This document shows positions 52,262-60,179 of a stretch of 64,000 nucleotides of DNA, in pieces. Position numbers and translations under genes: made by a program. Within the stretch, counting starts at the first letter, position 1; every line of letters starts with the position of its first letter. The stretch is from Phyllobacterium myrsinacearum (GTDB lineage Bacteria; Pseudomonadota; Alphaproteobacteria; Rhizobiales; Rhizobiaceae), in the NCBI RefSeq assembly GCF_002980555.1, contig NZ_PVBT01000002.1:434001-498000 (forward strand). The letters run 5' to 3'. The notes beneath the pieces are model-generated. The model made no database searches and was not told the DNA's origin. It saw only the letters and a program-made list of their open reading frames with translations.

Positions 52262-53896
52262 ATGACACAGTATTTTCTCGGGATCGATGTTGGCACCGGC
52301 AGCGCGCGTGCCGGTATCTTCGACGGCAATGGCAGCCTTGTGGCATCCGCCAAGCGGCCGATTTCGATCTGGCATGAAGCGGGCGGCATCGTCGAGCAGT
52401 CGAGCGGGCAAATCTGGCAGGCCGTGTGCGGCAGCACACGGGAGGCCATCGCATCGGCAGGGATTTCGGCTTCGGCAATCGCCGGGATCGGCTTTGATGC
52501 AACCTGCTCGCTGGTTGTGGTCGGCGCTGACGGAGCACCGCTTGCGGTTGGTCCCTCCGCCGATCCGGACCGCAACATCATCGTGTGGATGGATCACCGT
52601 GCATCCGGCGAAGCGGCTGAAATCAATGCGGGCAAGCATGAGGTGCTGCGCTATGTAGGTGGCCGGATTTCGCCGGAGATGGAAACGCCAAAGCTTCTGT
52701 GGTTGAAGCGCAACCTGCCGGAACAGTTTGCCGCTGCCGGTCATTTCTTCGATCTGGCCGACTATCTGACATGGCGCGCGACAGGCTCCCTCAGCCGTTC
52801 GGTCTGCACGGTGACCTGCAAATGGACCTATCTTGCGCATGAGAAGCGCTGGGATGCGCGGTATTTTCAGGATATCGGGCTTGGGGAACTGGCTGCGGAA
52901 GGCTTTTCCCGCATCGGCACCGACATCGTCGATCCCGGTACGCCGCTGGCCGGGGGGCTGACGCAACAGGCCGCGGCCGATCTCGGGCTGATGCCGGGCA
53001 CGGCGGTCGGCGCCGCCCTGATCGATGCCCATGCCGGCGGTGTCGGAACACTTGGTGCAGCCGATGCCGCGGGGCATTCCGATGCACGAAACCGCATCGC
53101 CTACATCTTCGGAACTTCGGCCTGTTCCATGGCATCGAGCGACCGTCCCGTTTTTGTCGACGGGGTCTGGGGACCATATTATTCCGCGATGATTCCGGGC
53201 CTCTGGTTGACCGAAGGCGGCCAGTCGGCAGCGGGCGCGGCAATCGATCATCTCGTCACCATGCACCCGGCCCATGCGGAGGCCAGCGCCAGGGCCAAAG
53301 CCGAGAACCTGTCCCTGGTTGCCTGGCTCGACCGTTACGCCACCGCGCTTTGCCCGGATCTGCCGCATGCGGCGGAGCTGGCAAAATCGGTGCACGTGGT
53401 TCCGGAATTCCTCGGCAACCGCTCGCCGCATGCCGATCCCGGTGCGCGGGCTGTCATTGCCGGTCTTGGGCTGGAAACGGATATTGCGGATCTGGTTTCG
53501 CTCTACATTGCCGGTCTGTGCGGCATCGGCTATGGCCTCCGGCAGTTGCTGGACAGGCTGGGGCAGGACGGTATCCGGCTCGACATGATCGTCGCCAGCG
53601 GCGGTGCCGCGCAGAGCGATCTTGTGCGGCAGCTTCTGGCGGACACGGCCAACCTGCCGGTCGCCATTGCCGATACGCCGGAGCCGGTATTGCTGGGGGC
53701 AGCCATGCTCGGGGCGGCAGCGGCGGGTTACCACCCATCCCTGGCGGAGGCGATGAAGGGGATGTCGCGCCTTTCCAGACTTTTCCAGCCCGCAACCGGT
53801 GCTGTCGAAACCCTGCACCGGCACCGCTACAAGGCGTTTGAACTGTTGCAGTCGGCCGCATTGCAGGTTCGCCTGCTCGCGCGCGCCGGCCCCTGA
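52262..53896 (+). CDS. FGGY kinase of the D-ribulokinase type
   Basis: The 544-residue kinase starts YFLGIDVGTGSARAGIFDGNGSL, has a substrate-side IIVWMDHRASGEAAEIN and GGRISPEMETPKLLWLKRN, a CTVTCKWTYL segment and a nucleotide-site VASGGAAQSDLVRQLLADTANLPV. These match the ribulokinase/FGGY (5C_CHO_kinase) subgroup, which phosphorylates ketopentoses such as D-ribulose at C5. With the upstream dehydrogenase it would deliver D-ribulose 5-phosphate to the pentose phosphate pathway. It is the last gene of the AraC-linked operon. Confidence 0.88.
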   Translation: MTQYFLGIDVGTGSARAGIFDGNGSLVASAKRPISIWHEAGGIVEQSSGQIWQAVCGSTREAIASAGISASAIAGIGFDATCSLVVVGADGAPLAVGPSADPDRNIIVWMDHRASGEAAEINAGKHEVLRYVGGRISPEMETPKLLWLKRNLPEQFAAAGHFFDLADYLTWRATGSLSRSVCTVTCKWTYLAHEKRWDARYFQDIGLGELAAEGFSRIGTDIVDPGTPLAGGLTQQAAADLGLMPGTAVGAALIDAHAGGVGTLGAADAAGHSDARNRIAYIFGTSACSMASSDRPVFVDGVWGPYYSAMIPGLWLTEGGQSAAGAAIDHLVTMHPAHAEASARAKAENLSLVAWLDRYATALCPDLPHAAELAKSVHVVPEFLGNRSPHADPGARAVIAGLGLETDIADLVSLYIAGLCGIGYGLRQLLDRLGQDGIRLDMIVASGGAAQSDLVRQLLADTANLPVAIADTPEPVLLGAAMLGAAAAGYHPSLAEAMKGMSRLSRLFQPATGAVETLHRHRYKAFELLQSAALQVRLLARAGP

Positions 53897-53982
53897 GAGG
53901 CAGGAGCGTTTTGCCGGGCAGGGCATGGTGGCGGGAAGAGCCGCAATAGTGCTTGCCGGGTGTGTCGACGCGCGTTATATTT

Positions 53983-54006
53983 CCTTTTGGTTTCGTATTT
54001 GTTTCG
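53983..54006 (+). promoter_or_regulatory. GlpR-like operator candidate upstream of glpD
   Basis: The segment contains CTTTTGGTTTCG followed after six bases by TTTCG. The same 12-base block recurs upstream of glpK at 55660-55671, again with a second TTTC nearby. DeoR-type GlpR repressors of proteobacteria recognise repeated TTCG-like half-sites, so this is a candidate common operator of the glycerol genes. It starts 74 bases upstream of the glpD start. Confidence 0.5.
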
Positions 54007-54056
54007 CGGTGGTGCTGTATTGGCACGGGCGATGGTTGCGGACAGGGAGATGAGCG

Positions 54057-55574
54057 GTGGCACAGGACGGGATCTACGACATTTTCGTGATTGGCGGCGG
54101 CATCAATGGCTGCGGCATTGCCCGCGATGCGGCGGGGCGCGGCTACAGCGTGTGTCTGGCCGAGATGAACGACCTGGCCAGCGGCACCTCGTCGGCCTCC
54201 ACCAAGCTGATCCATGGCGGGCTGCGCTATCTGGAATATTACGAGTTCCGCCTGGTGCGCGAGGCGCTGATGGAGCGCGAGGTGCTGTGGGCGGCGGCAC
54301 CGCACATCATCTGGCCGCTGCGCTTCGTGCTGCCGCACCATGCGGGGCTGCGCCCGGCCTGGCTGTTGCGGCTGGGCCTGTTCCTCTACGATCACATTGG
54401 CGGGCGCAGGAAGCTGCCGGCGACGCGCACGCTCGACATGACGCGCGATGCGGCGGCCAGGCCGCTGAAGTCGCTCTATACGCGGGCATTCGAATATTCC
54501 GACTGCTGGGTCAATGATGCGCGGCTGGTGGCGCTCAATGCGCGCGATGCGGCCGACCGCGGCGCGCTGATCCGCACCCGCAGCAAGGTGACGGCGGCGC
54601 GGCGCGATGCCGATGGCTGGACGCTGCAGGTTGAGGACGTCCTGACGGGGGCGGTGGAGACGGTGCGGGCGCGGCTTGTGGTCAATGCGGCCGGTCCCTG
54701 GGTGGACGAGGTCCTGACCGGCGTGGCCGGGCTGAAGACGGCGCACAATGTGCGCCTGGTGCAGGGCAGCCACATCGTGGTGCGCAAGAAGTTCGACGAT
54801 CCGCGCGCCTATTTCTTCCAGAACACCGACGGGCGCATCATCTTTGCCATTCCCTATGAGCAGGAATTCACGCTGATCGGCACGACGGACCAGGATTATC
54901 ACGGTGATCCGGCCAAGGTGGCGATCACCGCTGCGGAGACCGATTATCTGTGCGCGGCGGCCAGCGAATATTTTGCCGCGCCGGTGCAGCGCGCCGATGT
55001 GGTGTGGAGCTATTCGGGGGTGCGCCCGCTCTATGATGACGGGGCCTCGAAGGCGCAGGAGGCAACGCGCGACTATGTGCTGAAAAGCGATGCGCCGGAG
55101 GGTCTGGCGCCGCTGATGAACATTTTCGGCGGCAAGATCACCACCTACCGGCGGCTGGCGGAGCACATGCTGGAGAAGATCGAGGAAAAACTCGGGGCCA
55201 GGGGCAAGCCGTGGACGGCGACCGGCACGCTGCCGGGCGGGGATTTCCCGGCCGACGGCTTTGCGGCGCAGCTGCAGCGGCTCAAAGCCGATTACCCCTT
55301 CCTCGAGCCGCGCCATGCCTACCGGCTCGTACGGCTCTACGGCACGCGGGCCTGGGTGCTCCTGGGCAAGGCCGCCTCATCCGCCGATCTCGGCCAGCAT
55401 TTCGGCTGGGATCTTTATGCGGCGGAGGTGCACTACCTCATCGCGCAGGAATGGGCGATGACCGCACAGGACGTGTTGTGGCGGCGCACCAAGATCGGCC
55501 TGCATGTCACCGACGCCCAGGCCGAAGCCCTCGACACCTTCATGGCACAAACCGTCCAGCGCCCATCGCAGTAG
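54057..55574 (+). CDS. glpD: Aerobic glycerol-3-phosphate dehydrogenase
   Basis: The 505-residue membrane-associated flavoenzyme oxidises glycerol 3-phosphate to dihydroxyacetone phosphate and feeds electrons to quinone. The FAD site DIFVIGGGINGCGIARDAAGRGYSVCLAE, then LASGTSSASTKLIHGGLRYLEYYEFRLV, IPYEQEFTLIGTTDQDY, WSYSGVRPLYDD and NIFGGKITTYRRLAEHML are textbook GlpD. It starts with GTG (GGGAGA upstream). Its length and motifs match true GlpD better than the paralogue at 41265. Base composition over its 5' half is visibly higher in GC than that of neighbouring genes. Confidence 0.96.
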   Translation: MAQDGIYDIFVIGGGINGCGIARDAAGRGYSVCLAEMNDLASGTSSASTKLIHGGLRYLEYYEFRLVREALMEREVLWAAAPHIIWPLRFVLPHHAGLRPAWLLRLGLFLYDHIGGRRKLPATRTLDMTRDAAARPLKSLYTRAFEYSDCWVNDARLVALNARDAADRGALIRTRSKVTAARRDADGWTLQVEDVLTGAVETVRARLVVNAAGPWVDEVLTGVAGLKTAHNVRLVQGSHIVVRKKFDDPRAYFFQNTDGRIIFAIPYEQEFTLIGTTDQDYHGDPAKVAITAAETDYLCAAASEYFAAPVQRADVVWSYSGVRPLYDDGASKAQEATRDYVLKSDAPEGLAPLMNIFGGKITTYRRLAEHMLEKIEEKLGARGKPWTATGTLPGGDFPADGFAAQLQRLKADYPFLEPRHAYRLVRLYGTRAWVLLGKAASSADLGQHFGWDLYAAEVHYLIAQEWAMTAQDVLWRRTKIGLHVTDAQAEALDTFMAQTVQRPSQ

Positions 55575-56107
55575 AAGCCGGCAGCCGGGCTGGCTTCGCA
55601 ATGGAATGTAACCGGTTGTGAATGCGCGTTTTATTTTCACTTTACATTCCTTGCCTTCGCTTTTGGTTTCGGTTATCGTTTCATCAACGACAAATGATCG
55701 CTTAGACAGCGGCTGCATCCGGTGGAACGCTAGAGTTGGGGTGGCACGTGCAAGCACGTCCTTACGGCCTCATTGTTTTCGGAGTTGATCTCGACGGCTG
55801 CGGCGCTGCCCAGCCTGCCGTGAACTCTGGATTTTGCGGGATATCCGGCGGCAGGCTTTGGCGTTTTTCCACTGAGGCGACTGCCGGACTGACCCGCACG
55901 CCGTCACGTCTTTCGAACGTGGCCAAGAGTTCAAGGCACGCCGCCTGCCGCTGCGCGATGCTGCTCAAAACCCCGTTTTCACATCACCACCCGAGATTCG
56001 AACCGAGGGAATCGCAACCCCTGCGGGACGTTGGTTGGTCCACGGTTGCAATTTCTGTTCAAGCCCAAACACCACACCGAACGCAATAGAAGAAACAGGA
56101 GGAAAAT
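55575..56107 (+). promoter_or_regulatory. 533-bp leader of glpK with GlpR-like site
   Basis: No believable gene lies here; short frames on both strands (for example 55736-56089) show no family features. The region is AT-richer at 55620-55695, where CTTTTGGTTTCG (55660-55671) and a following TCGTTTCA (55677-55683) repeat the motif upstream of glpD. The glpK ribosome-binding site GGAGGA is at the right end. About 400 bases of leader between the candidate operator and glpK is long and unexplained. Confidence 0.5.
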
Positions 56108-57607
56108 ATGACGAAATATGTTGGATCCATTGATCAGGGCACAACCAGTTCCCGCTTTATCATCTTTGACCGCAAGGGCACGGTCATCGCCGTTGACCAG
56201 AAGGAACACGAGCAGATATTCCCCAAGCCCGGCTGGGTTGAACACAATGCGATCGAGATCTGGCGCAACACCATGAGCGTGGTTGCCGGTGCGCTCAAGA
56301 AGGCAAAGCTTTCCGCATCGGATCTGGTCTCGATCGGTATCACCAACCAGCGCGAAACAAGCGTCCTGTGGGACAAGAAGACGGGCGCGCCGCTGCACAA
56401 TGCCGTGGTCTGGATGGATACCCGCACAGACCAGCTCGTTGCGCGTTACGAGAAGGACGGCGGCAAGGACCGCCTGCGCGAAAAGACGGGTCTGCCGCTT
56501 GCAACCTACTTTTCCGGACTGAAGCTGCATTGGCTTCTCGACAACGTGCCCGGCGCGCGTGCCAAGGCTGAGGCAGGGGAGGTGCTTTTCGGCAATATCG
56601 ATACCTGGCTGGTCTGGAACCTCACCGGCGGCGCCGATGGCGGCATTCACATCACGGATGTGACCAATGCCTCCCGCACACAGCTGATGAATCTGAAGAC
56701 CCTGGAATGGGATGACGAGATTCTCAAGCTCTTCAACATTCCGCGCGCCTGCCTGCCGACCATCCGCTCGTCGAGCGAAGTCTATGGCGAGATCAAGGCG
56801 GCACCGCTTCAGGGTGTACCGGTTGCCGGCATTCTCGGCGATCAGCAGGCGGCCCTGTTTGGTCAGGCATGCCTCAATCCGGGCGAGGCCAAGAATACCT
56901 ACGGTACCGGCTGCTTCATGCTGATGAACACGGGTGAAAAGCTGGTTCCATCGACCTTCGGCCTGCTGACGACGGTCGGCTACAAGCTCGGGGACAAGAA
57001 GGCGGTCTATGCGCTCGAAGGTTCCATCGCCATCACCGGCGCCCTCGTGCAATGGCTGCGTGACAATCTTGGCATCATCCAGACAAGCCCCGACGTCGAA
57101 GCTTTGGCCCGGACGGTGGAAGACAATGGCGACGTGTATTTCGTCCCGGCGTTTTCCGGTCTTTATGCGCCGCATTGGAAGGACAGCGCCCGCGGCGTCA
57201 TTGCCGGCCTGACACGGTTTGCCAATAAGGGGCACATTGCCCGTGCGGCGCTCGAAGCCAGCGCCTATCAGGTGCGGGAAGTGCTCGATGCCATGGTCAA
57301 GGACTCCAAGGTCGAGATCAAGGAACTGCGCACCGACGGCGGCATGACCGTCAATGAATTGCTGATGCAGTTCCAGTCGGACATTCTTGACGTGCCGGTC
57401 GTGCGCCCGAAGGTTATCGAAACCACCGCTCTTGGCGCCGCTTACGCCGCCGGTCTTGCCGTCGGTTACTGGAAGTCCACCAATGACATCGTGGAAAACT
57501 GGGGCGTCGACAAGCGCTGGCATCCGGCCATGTCAAAGGCCGAGCGCACAAAACTCTTTACCGCCTGGAACAAGGCGGTAACCCGTTCGCTCGACTGGGT
57601 GGACTGA
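56108..57607 (+). CDS. glpK: Glycerol kinase
   Basis: The 499-residue enzyme phosphorylates glycerol to glycerol 3-phosphate. GlpK signatures are complete: [48 protein letters not shown], the substrate loop [39 protein letters not shown] and [18 protein letters not shown]. The length is standard. AGGAGGA precedes the ATG. It is the first gene of a likely glpK-glpF-dhaK-dhaL-dhaM transcript. Confidence 0.97.
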   Translation: MTKYVGSIDQGTTSSRFIIFDRKGTVIAVDQKEHEQIFPKPGWVEHNAIEIWRNTMSVVAGALKKAKLSASDLVSIGITNQRETSVLWDKKTGAPLHNAVVWMDTRTDQLVARYEKDGGKDRLREKTGLPLATYFSGLKLHWLLDNVPGARAKAEAGEVLFGNIDTWLVWNLTGGADGGIHITDVTNASRTQLMNLKTLEWDDEILKLFNIPRACLPTIRSSSEVYGEIKAAPLQGVPVAGILGDQQAALFGQACLNPGEAKNTYGTGCFMLMNTGEKLVPSTFGLLTTVGYKLGDKKAVYALEGSIAITGALVQWLRDNLGIIQTSPDVEALARTVEDNGDVYFVPAFSGLYAPHWKDSARGVIAGLTRFANKGHIARAALEASAYQVREVLDAMVKDSKVEIKELRTDGGMTVNELLMQFQSDILDVPVVRPKVIETTALGAAYAAGLAVGYWKSTNDIVENWGVDKRWHPAMSKAERTKLFTAWNKAVTRSLDWVD

Positions 57608-57620
57608 TCATCATCAATAG

Positions 57621-57645
57621 GGGAGCTGCGGTCACCGCGGCTCCC
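57621..57645 (+). other. Intercistronic stem-loop between glpK and glpF
   Basis: GGGAGCTGCGG and CCGCGGCTCCC form an 11-bp stem with one wobble pair and a TCA loop, 13 bases after the glpK stop. TTCGC rather than a T-run follows, so it is more likely a stability or attenuation element than a full terminator. Confidence 0.55.
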
Positions 57646-57695
57646 TTCGCATTCATTCCGGACAACGAAACTGATCTTTTTGGTAGGAGGAGACT

Positions 57696-58421
57696 ATGCA
57701 TACACCGTTTATCGGCGAACTCTTGGGAACAATGATGCTCATCATTCTGGGTGATGGCGTCGTTGCGGGCGTCCTTTTGCAGGGCTCGAAAGCACAGAAT
57801 GCCGGCTGGGTGGCAATCACCGCCGGCTGGGCTTTTGCCGTGCTTGCCGGCGTGTTTGTCGCCACATCGACAGGCAGTCCCGACGCGCACATCAATCCGG
57901 CCGTGACCATCGGCTTCGCGGTTGTATCGGGCGATTATTCGAAGATCGCGTCGTATATTCCCGCTCAGCTCATTGGCGCCTTCCTTGGCGGGGTGATCGT
58001 CTGGCTGCAATATCTGCCGCACTGGGCAAAAACATCGGACGCTGGCCTGAAACTTGCGGTTTTCTGCACGGGACCGGCCATTCGCAACACCGGGGCAAAT
58101 CTTCTCAGTGAAATCATCGGTACCTTCGTACTGGTCTTCGTCATCGCTTCCATCTTCTCGAAAGCGGTTGCAGGCGCCGGCATCACCCCGGCCATCGGAC
58201 CTTACATGGTTGCCATGCTGGTTTGGGCCATCGGCCTGTCGCTCGGCGGCACTACCGGTTACGCCATCAATCCGGCCCGCGATCTTGGACCGCGTATTGC
58301 CCATGCCGTGCTGCCGATCGCCGGCAAGGGCGGTTCCGATTGGGGCTATTCGTGGATTCCGGTGGTCGGCCCGATCGTTGGTGCTATCATTGCCGCGTTC
58401 TTCATCAAGGCCCTGATTTAA
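57696..58421 (+). CDS. glpF: Glycerol uptake facilitator (aquaglyceroporin)
   Basis: A 241-residue MIP-family channel with six predicted helices and both NPA pore motifs: DAHINPAVTIGF in the first half and GYAINPARDLGPR in the second. The Asp after the second NPAR marks glycerol facilitators rather than strict water channels. AGGAGG stands upstream of the ATG. It lets glycerol into the cell for trapping by the kinase encoded just before it; dhaK follows after 15 bases. Confidence 0.95.
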   Translation: MHTPFIGELLGTMMLIILGDGVVAGVLLQGSKAQNAGWVAITAGWAFAVLAGVFVATSTGSPDAHINPAVTIGFAVVSGDYSKIASYIPAQLIGAFLGGVIVWLQYLPHWAKTSDAGLKLAVFCTGPAIRNTGANLLSEIIGTFVLVFVIASIFSKAVAGAGITPAIGPYMVAMLVWAIGLSLGGTTGYAINPARDLGPRIAHAVLPIAGKGGSDWGYSWIPVVGPIVGAIIAAFFIKALI

Positions 58422-58436
58422 CCCAAGGAGGCTGGC

Positions 58437-59438
58437 ATGAAAAAGCTGATCAACGCTCCCGACGCTGTCGTGGAGGAAGCTCTGGACGGCATGACTGCCG
58501 CCCATGGCGATCTGATCCGGGTCCACCGCTACCCCAATTTCATCACGCGGGCCGATGCGCCTATTCGTGGGAAAACCGCCCTCCTTTCGGGGGGCGGCAG
58601 CGGGCATGAGCCCATGCATGGCGGCTTTGTCGGCCGGGGCATGCTCGATGCAGCCTGCCCGGGAGCGGTCTTCACCAGCCCGACCCCGGACCAGATGCTG
58701 GAAGCGTCAAAGGCGGTCAATGGCGGCGCAGGCATTCTTCACATCGTCAAGAACTACACCGGCGACGTGATGAATTTCGAAATGGCCGCCGATCTTGCCC
58801 GGGCTGAGGGGATCGACGTCGAAAGCGTTGTCATCGACGATGACGTGGCGGTGAAGGACTCGACATGGACCGCAGGACGGCGCGGCGTTGCCACCACGGT
58901 TCTGGCGGAAAAGATATGCGGCGGTGCCGCCGAAGCCAGGATGCCGCTCGCACCGGTGGCGGATCTTTGCCGCAGGGTCAATGCCAATGGCCGCTCCATG
59001 GGCATGGCATTGTCGGCCTGCACTGTGCCGCATGCGGGCAAACCATCCTTCGTCCTGCAGGAGGATGAGATGGAAATCGGCATCGGCATTCATGGCGAGC
59101 CGGGCCGGCACCGGGTGAAGCTGGAGAGTGCGGACCGTGTGGCGGAAATGCTGCTCGAGCCCATTCTCGAAGACCTGCCTTTCAAGAGCGGCGACAATGT
59201 GCTTCTCTTCGTCAATGGCATGGGGGGAACGCCGCAGATCGAACTGTATATCGTCTATCGCAAGGCATATGAGATCGCGGCAAAACACGGTCTGAAGGTC
59301 GTGCGCAATCTTGTCGGGTCCTATGTCACCAGTCTGGAAATGGCGGGCTGCTCGATCACCCTCCTGAAACTGGACGATGAAATGGTAAAATTCTGGGACG
59401 CTCCGGTGGTCACGCCATCGCTGCGCTGGGGCGCCTAA
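58437..59438 (+). CDS. dhaK: PTS-type dihydroxyacetone kinase, substrate-binding subunit
   Basis: The 333-residue subunit binds dihydroxyacetone covalently. [22 protein letters not shown] forms the start of the substrate pocket, and His219 in [10 protein letters not shown] is the residue that forms the hemiaminal. [10 protein letters not shown] and [17 protein letters not shown] are further family blocks. It carries no ATP domain, as expected for the phosphotransferase-dependent form that works with DhaL and DhaM. AAGGAGG precedes the start. Confidence 0.96.
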   Translation: MKKLINAPDAVVEEALDGMTAAHGDLIRVHRYPNFITRADAPIRGKTALLSGGGSGHEPMHGGFVGRGMLDAACPGAVFTSPTPDQMLEASKAVNGGAGILHIVKNYTGDVMNFEMAADLARAEGIDVESVVIDDDVAVKDSTWTAGRRGVATTVLAEKICGGAAEARMPLAPVADLCRRVNANGRSMGMALSACTVPHAGKPSFVLQEDEMEIGIGIHGEPGRHRVKLESADRVAEMLLEPILEDLPFKSGDNVLLFVNGMGGTPQIELYIVYRKAYEIAAKHGLKVVRNLVGSYVTSLEMAGCSITLLKLDDEMVKFWDAPVVTPSLRWGA

Positions 59439-59449
59439 AACGATGGATT

Positions 59450-59515
59450 GAAGCCCTTCATCGGGGCTTCGGCCAAGCTGTGAAATCAAGTCCCATCCCG
59501 TTCGCGGGGTGGGAC
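59450..59515 (+). other. Two hairpins between dhaK and dhaL, one with a UUCG tetraloop
   Basis: GAAGCCC (59450-59456) pairs with GGGCTTC (59464-59470). Further on, GTCCCATCCCG (59490-59500) pairs with CGGGGTGGGAC (59505-59515; one wobble) around TTCG, giving an 11-bp stem closed by a C(UUCG)G tetraloop, among the most stable RNA hairpins. No T-run follows. It could set the dhaK:dhaL ratio by processing or partial termination. Confidence 0.6.
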
Positions 59516-59549
59516 CATTGCTGTCAAAATCTATCCGGGAGAAATTCAA

Positions 59550-60179
59550 ATGGATGTGCTGTCCGCCGCAACGCTTGTCACGTGGATCAACCGTGCCGCC
59601 GATGTCTATGAGCGTGAAAAGGCTTATCTGACGGAACTCGATGCGCCGATTGGCGATAGCGATCACGGCGAGAACATGGCCCGCGGCTTCCTCGCGGTCA
59701 AAGCCAAACTGGCGGACCAGTCATTCCCGGATGCGGCCGCAGTCTTCAAGACGGCGGCGATGACATTGCTCTCGACCGTGGGCGGCGCCAGCGGTCCGCT
59801 CTATTCGACATTTTTTCTCAGCGCTGCGGTAAAGGCGGCGGGCAAGGCTGAGCTTACCCTTGCCGACTGGACGGCCTGCCTGGACGCAGCCCTTGCCGGT
59901 ATCGTGCAGCGCGGCAAGGCGGCGCTGGGCGACAAGACCATGATCGACGCGCTGTCGCCAGCCGCCGATGCATTGAGGCAGGCCGCGGGCAAGCCGCTTG
60001 CCGAAGCGCTGGCGCTGAGCGCGGCGGCGGCCGAAACCGGCATGAAGGCAACCATCCCGCTCGTGGCGCACAAGGGCCGTGCCAGTTATCTCGGGGACCG
60101 CAGCGTGGGGCATCAGGATCCCGGCGCCACATCCACCCATTACCTGCTCAAGGCACTCGCGGATGTTGCGGCAGCATGA
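59550..60179 (+). CDS. dhaL: PTS-type dihydroxyacetone kinase, ADP-binding subunit
   Basis: The 209-residue all-helical subunit holds a permanently bound ADP that is rephosphorylated by DhaM and passes the phosphate to dihydroxyacetone in DhaK. The Mg-ADP-coordinating Asp residues lie in LDAPIGDSDHGENMARGF. STVGGASGPLYSTFF, GDKTMIDAL and the C-terminal SVGHQDPGATST are the other signatures. GGGAGA precedes the start. It overlaps dhaM by four bases (ATGA), so the two are translationally coupled. Confidence 0.96.
   Translation: MDVLSAATLVTWINRAADVYEREKAYLTELDAPIGDSDHGENMARGFLAVKAKLADQSFPDAAAVFKTAAMTLLSTVGGASGPLYSTFFLSAAVKAAGKAELTLADWTACLDAALAGIVQRGKAALGDKTMIDALSPAADALRQAAGKPLAEALALSAAAAETGMKATIPLVAHKGRASYLGDRSVGHQDPGATSTHYLLKALADVAAA

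Noticed and set aside
55985-56030. TTCGAA-centred sequence resembling a tRNA T-loop or attachment site
   Set aside because: Neither strand can form the T-stem or the rest of a cloverleaf, and no integrase is nearby.
55736-56089. 117-codon plus-strand frame upstream of glpK
   Set aside because: Composition rich in Arg/His/Pro, no ribosome-binding site and no resemblance to glycerol genes or a GlpR fragment.
55979-57523. 514-codon minus-strand frame opposite glpK
   Set aside because: glpK is unmistakable on the plus strand; the antisense frame has no family features.
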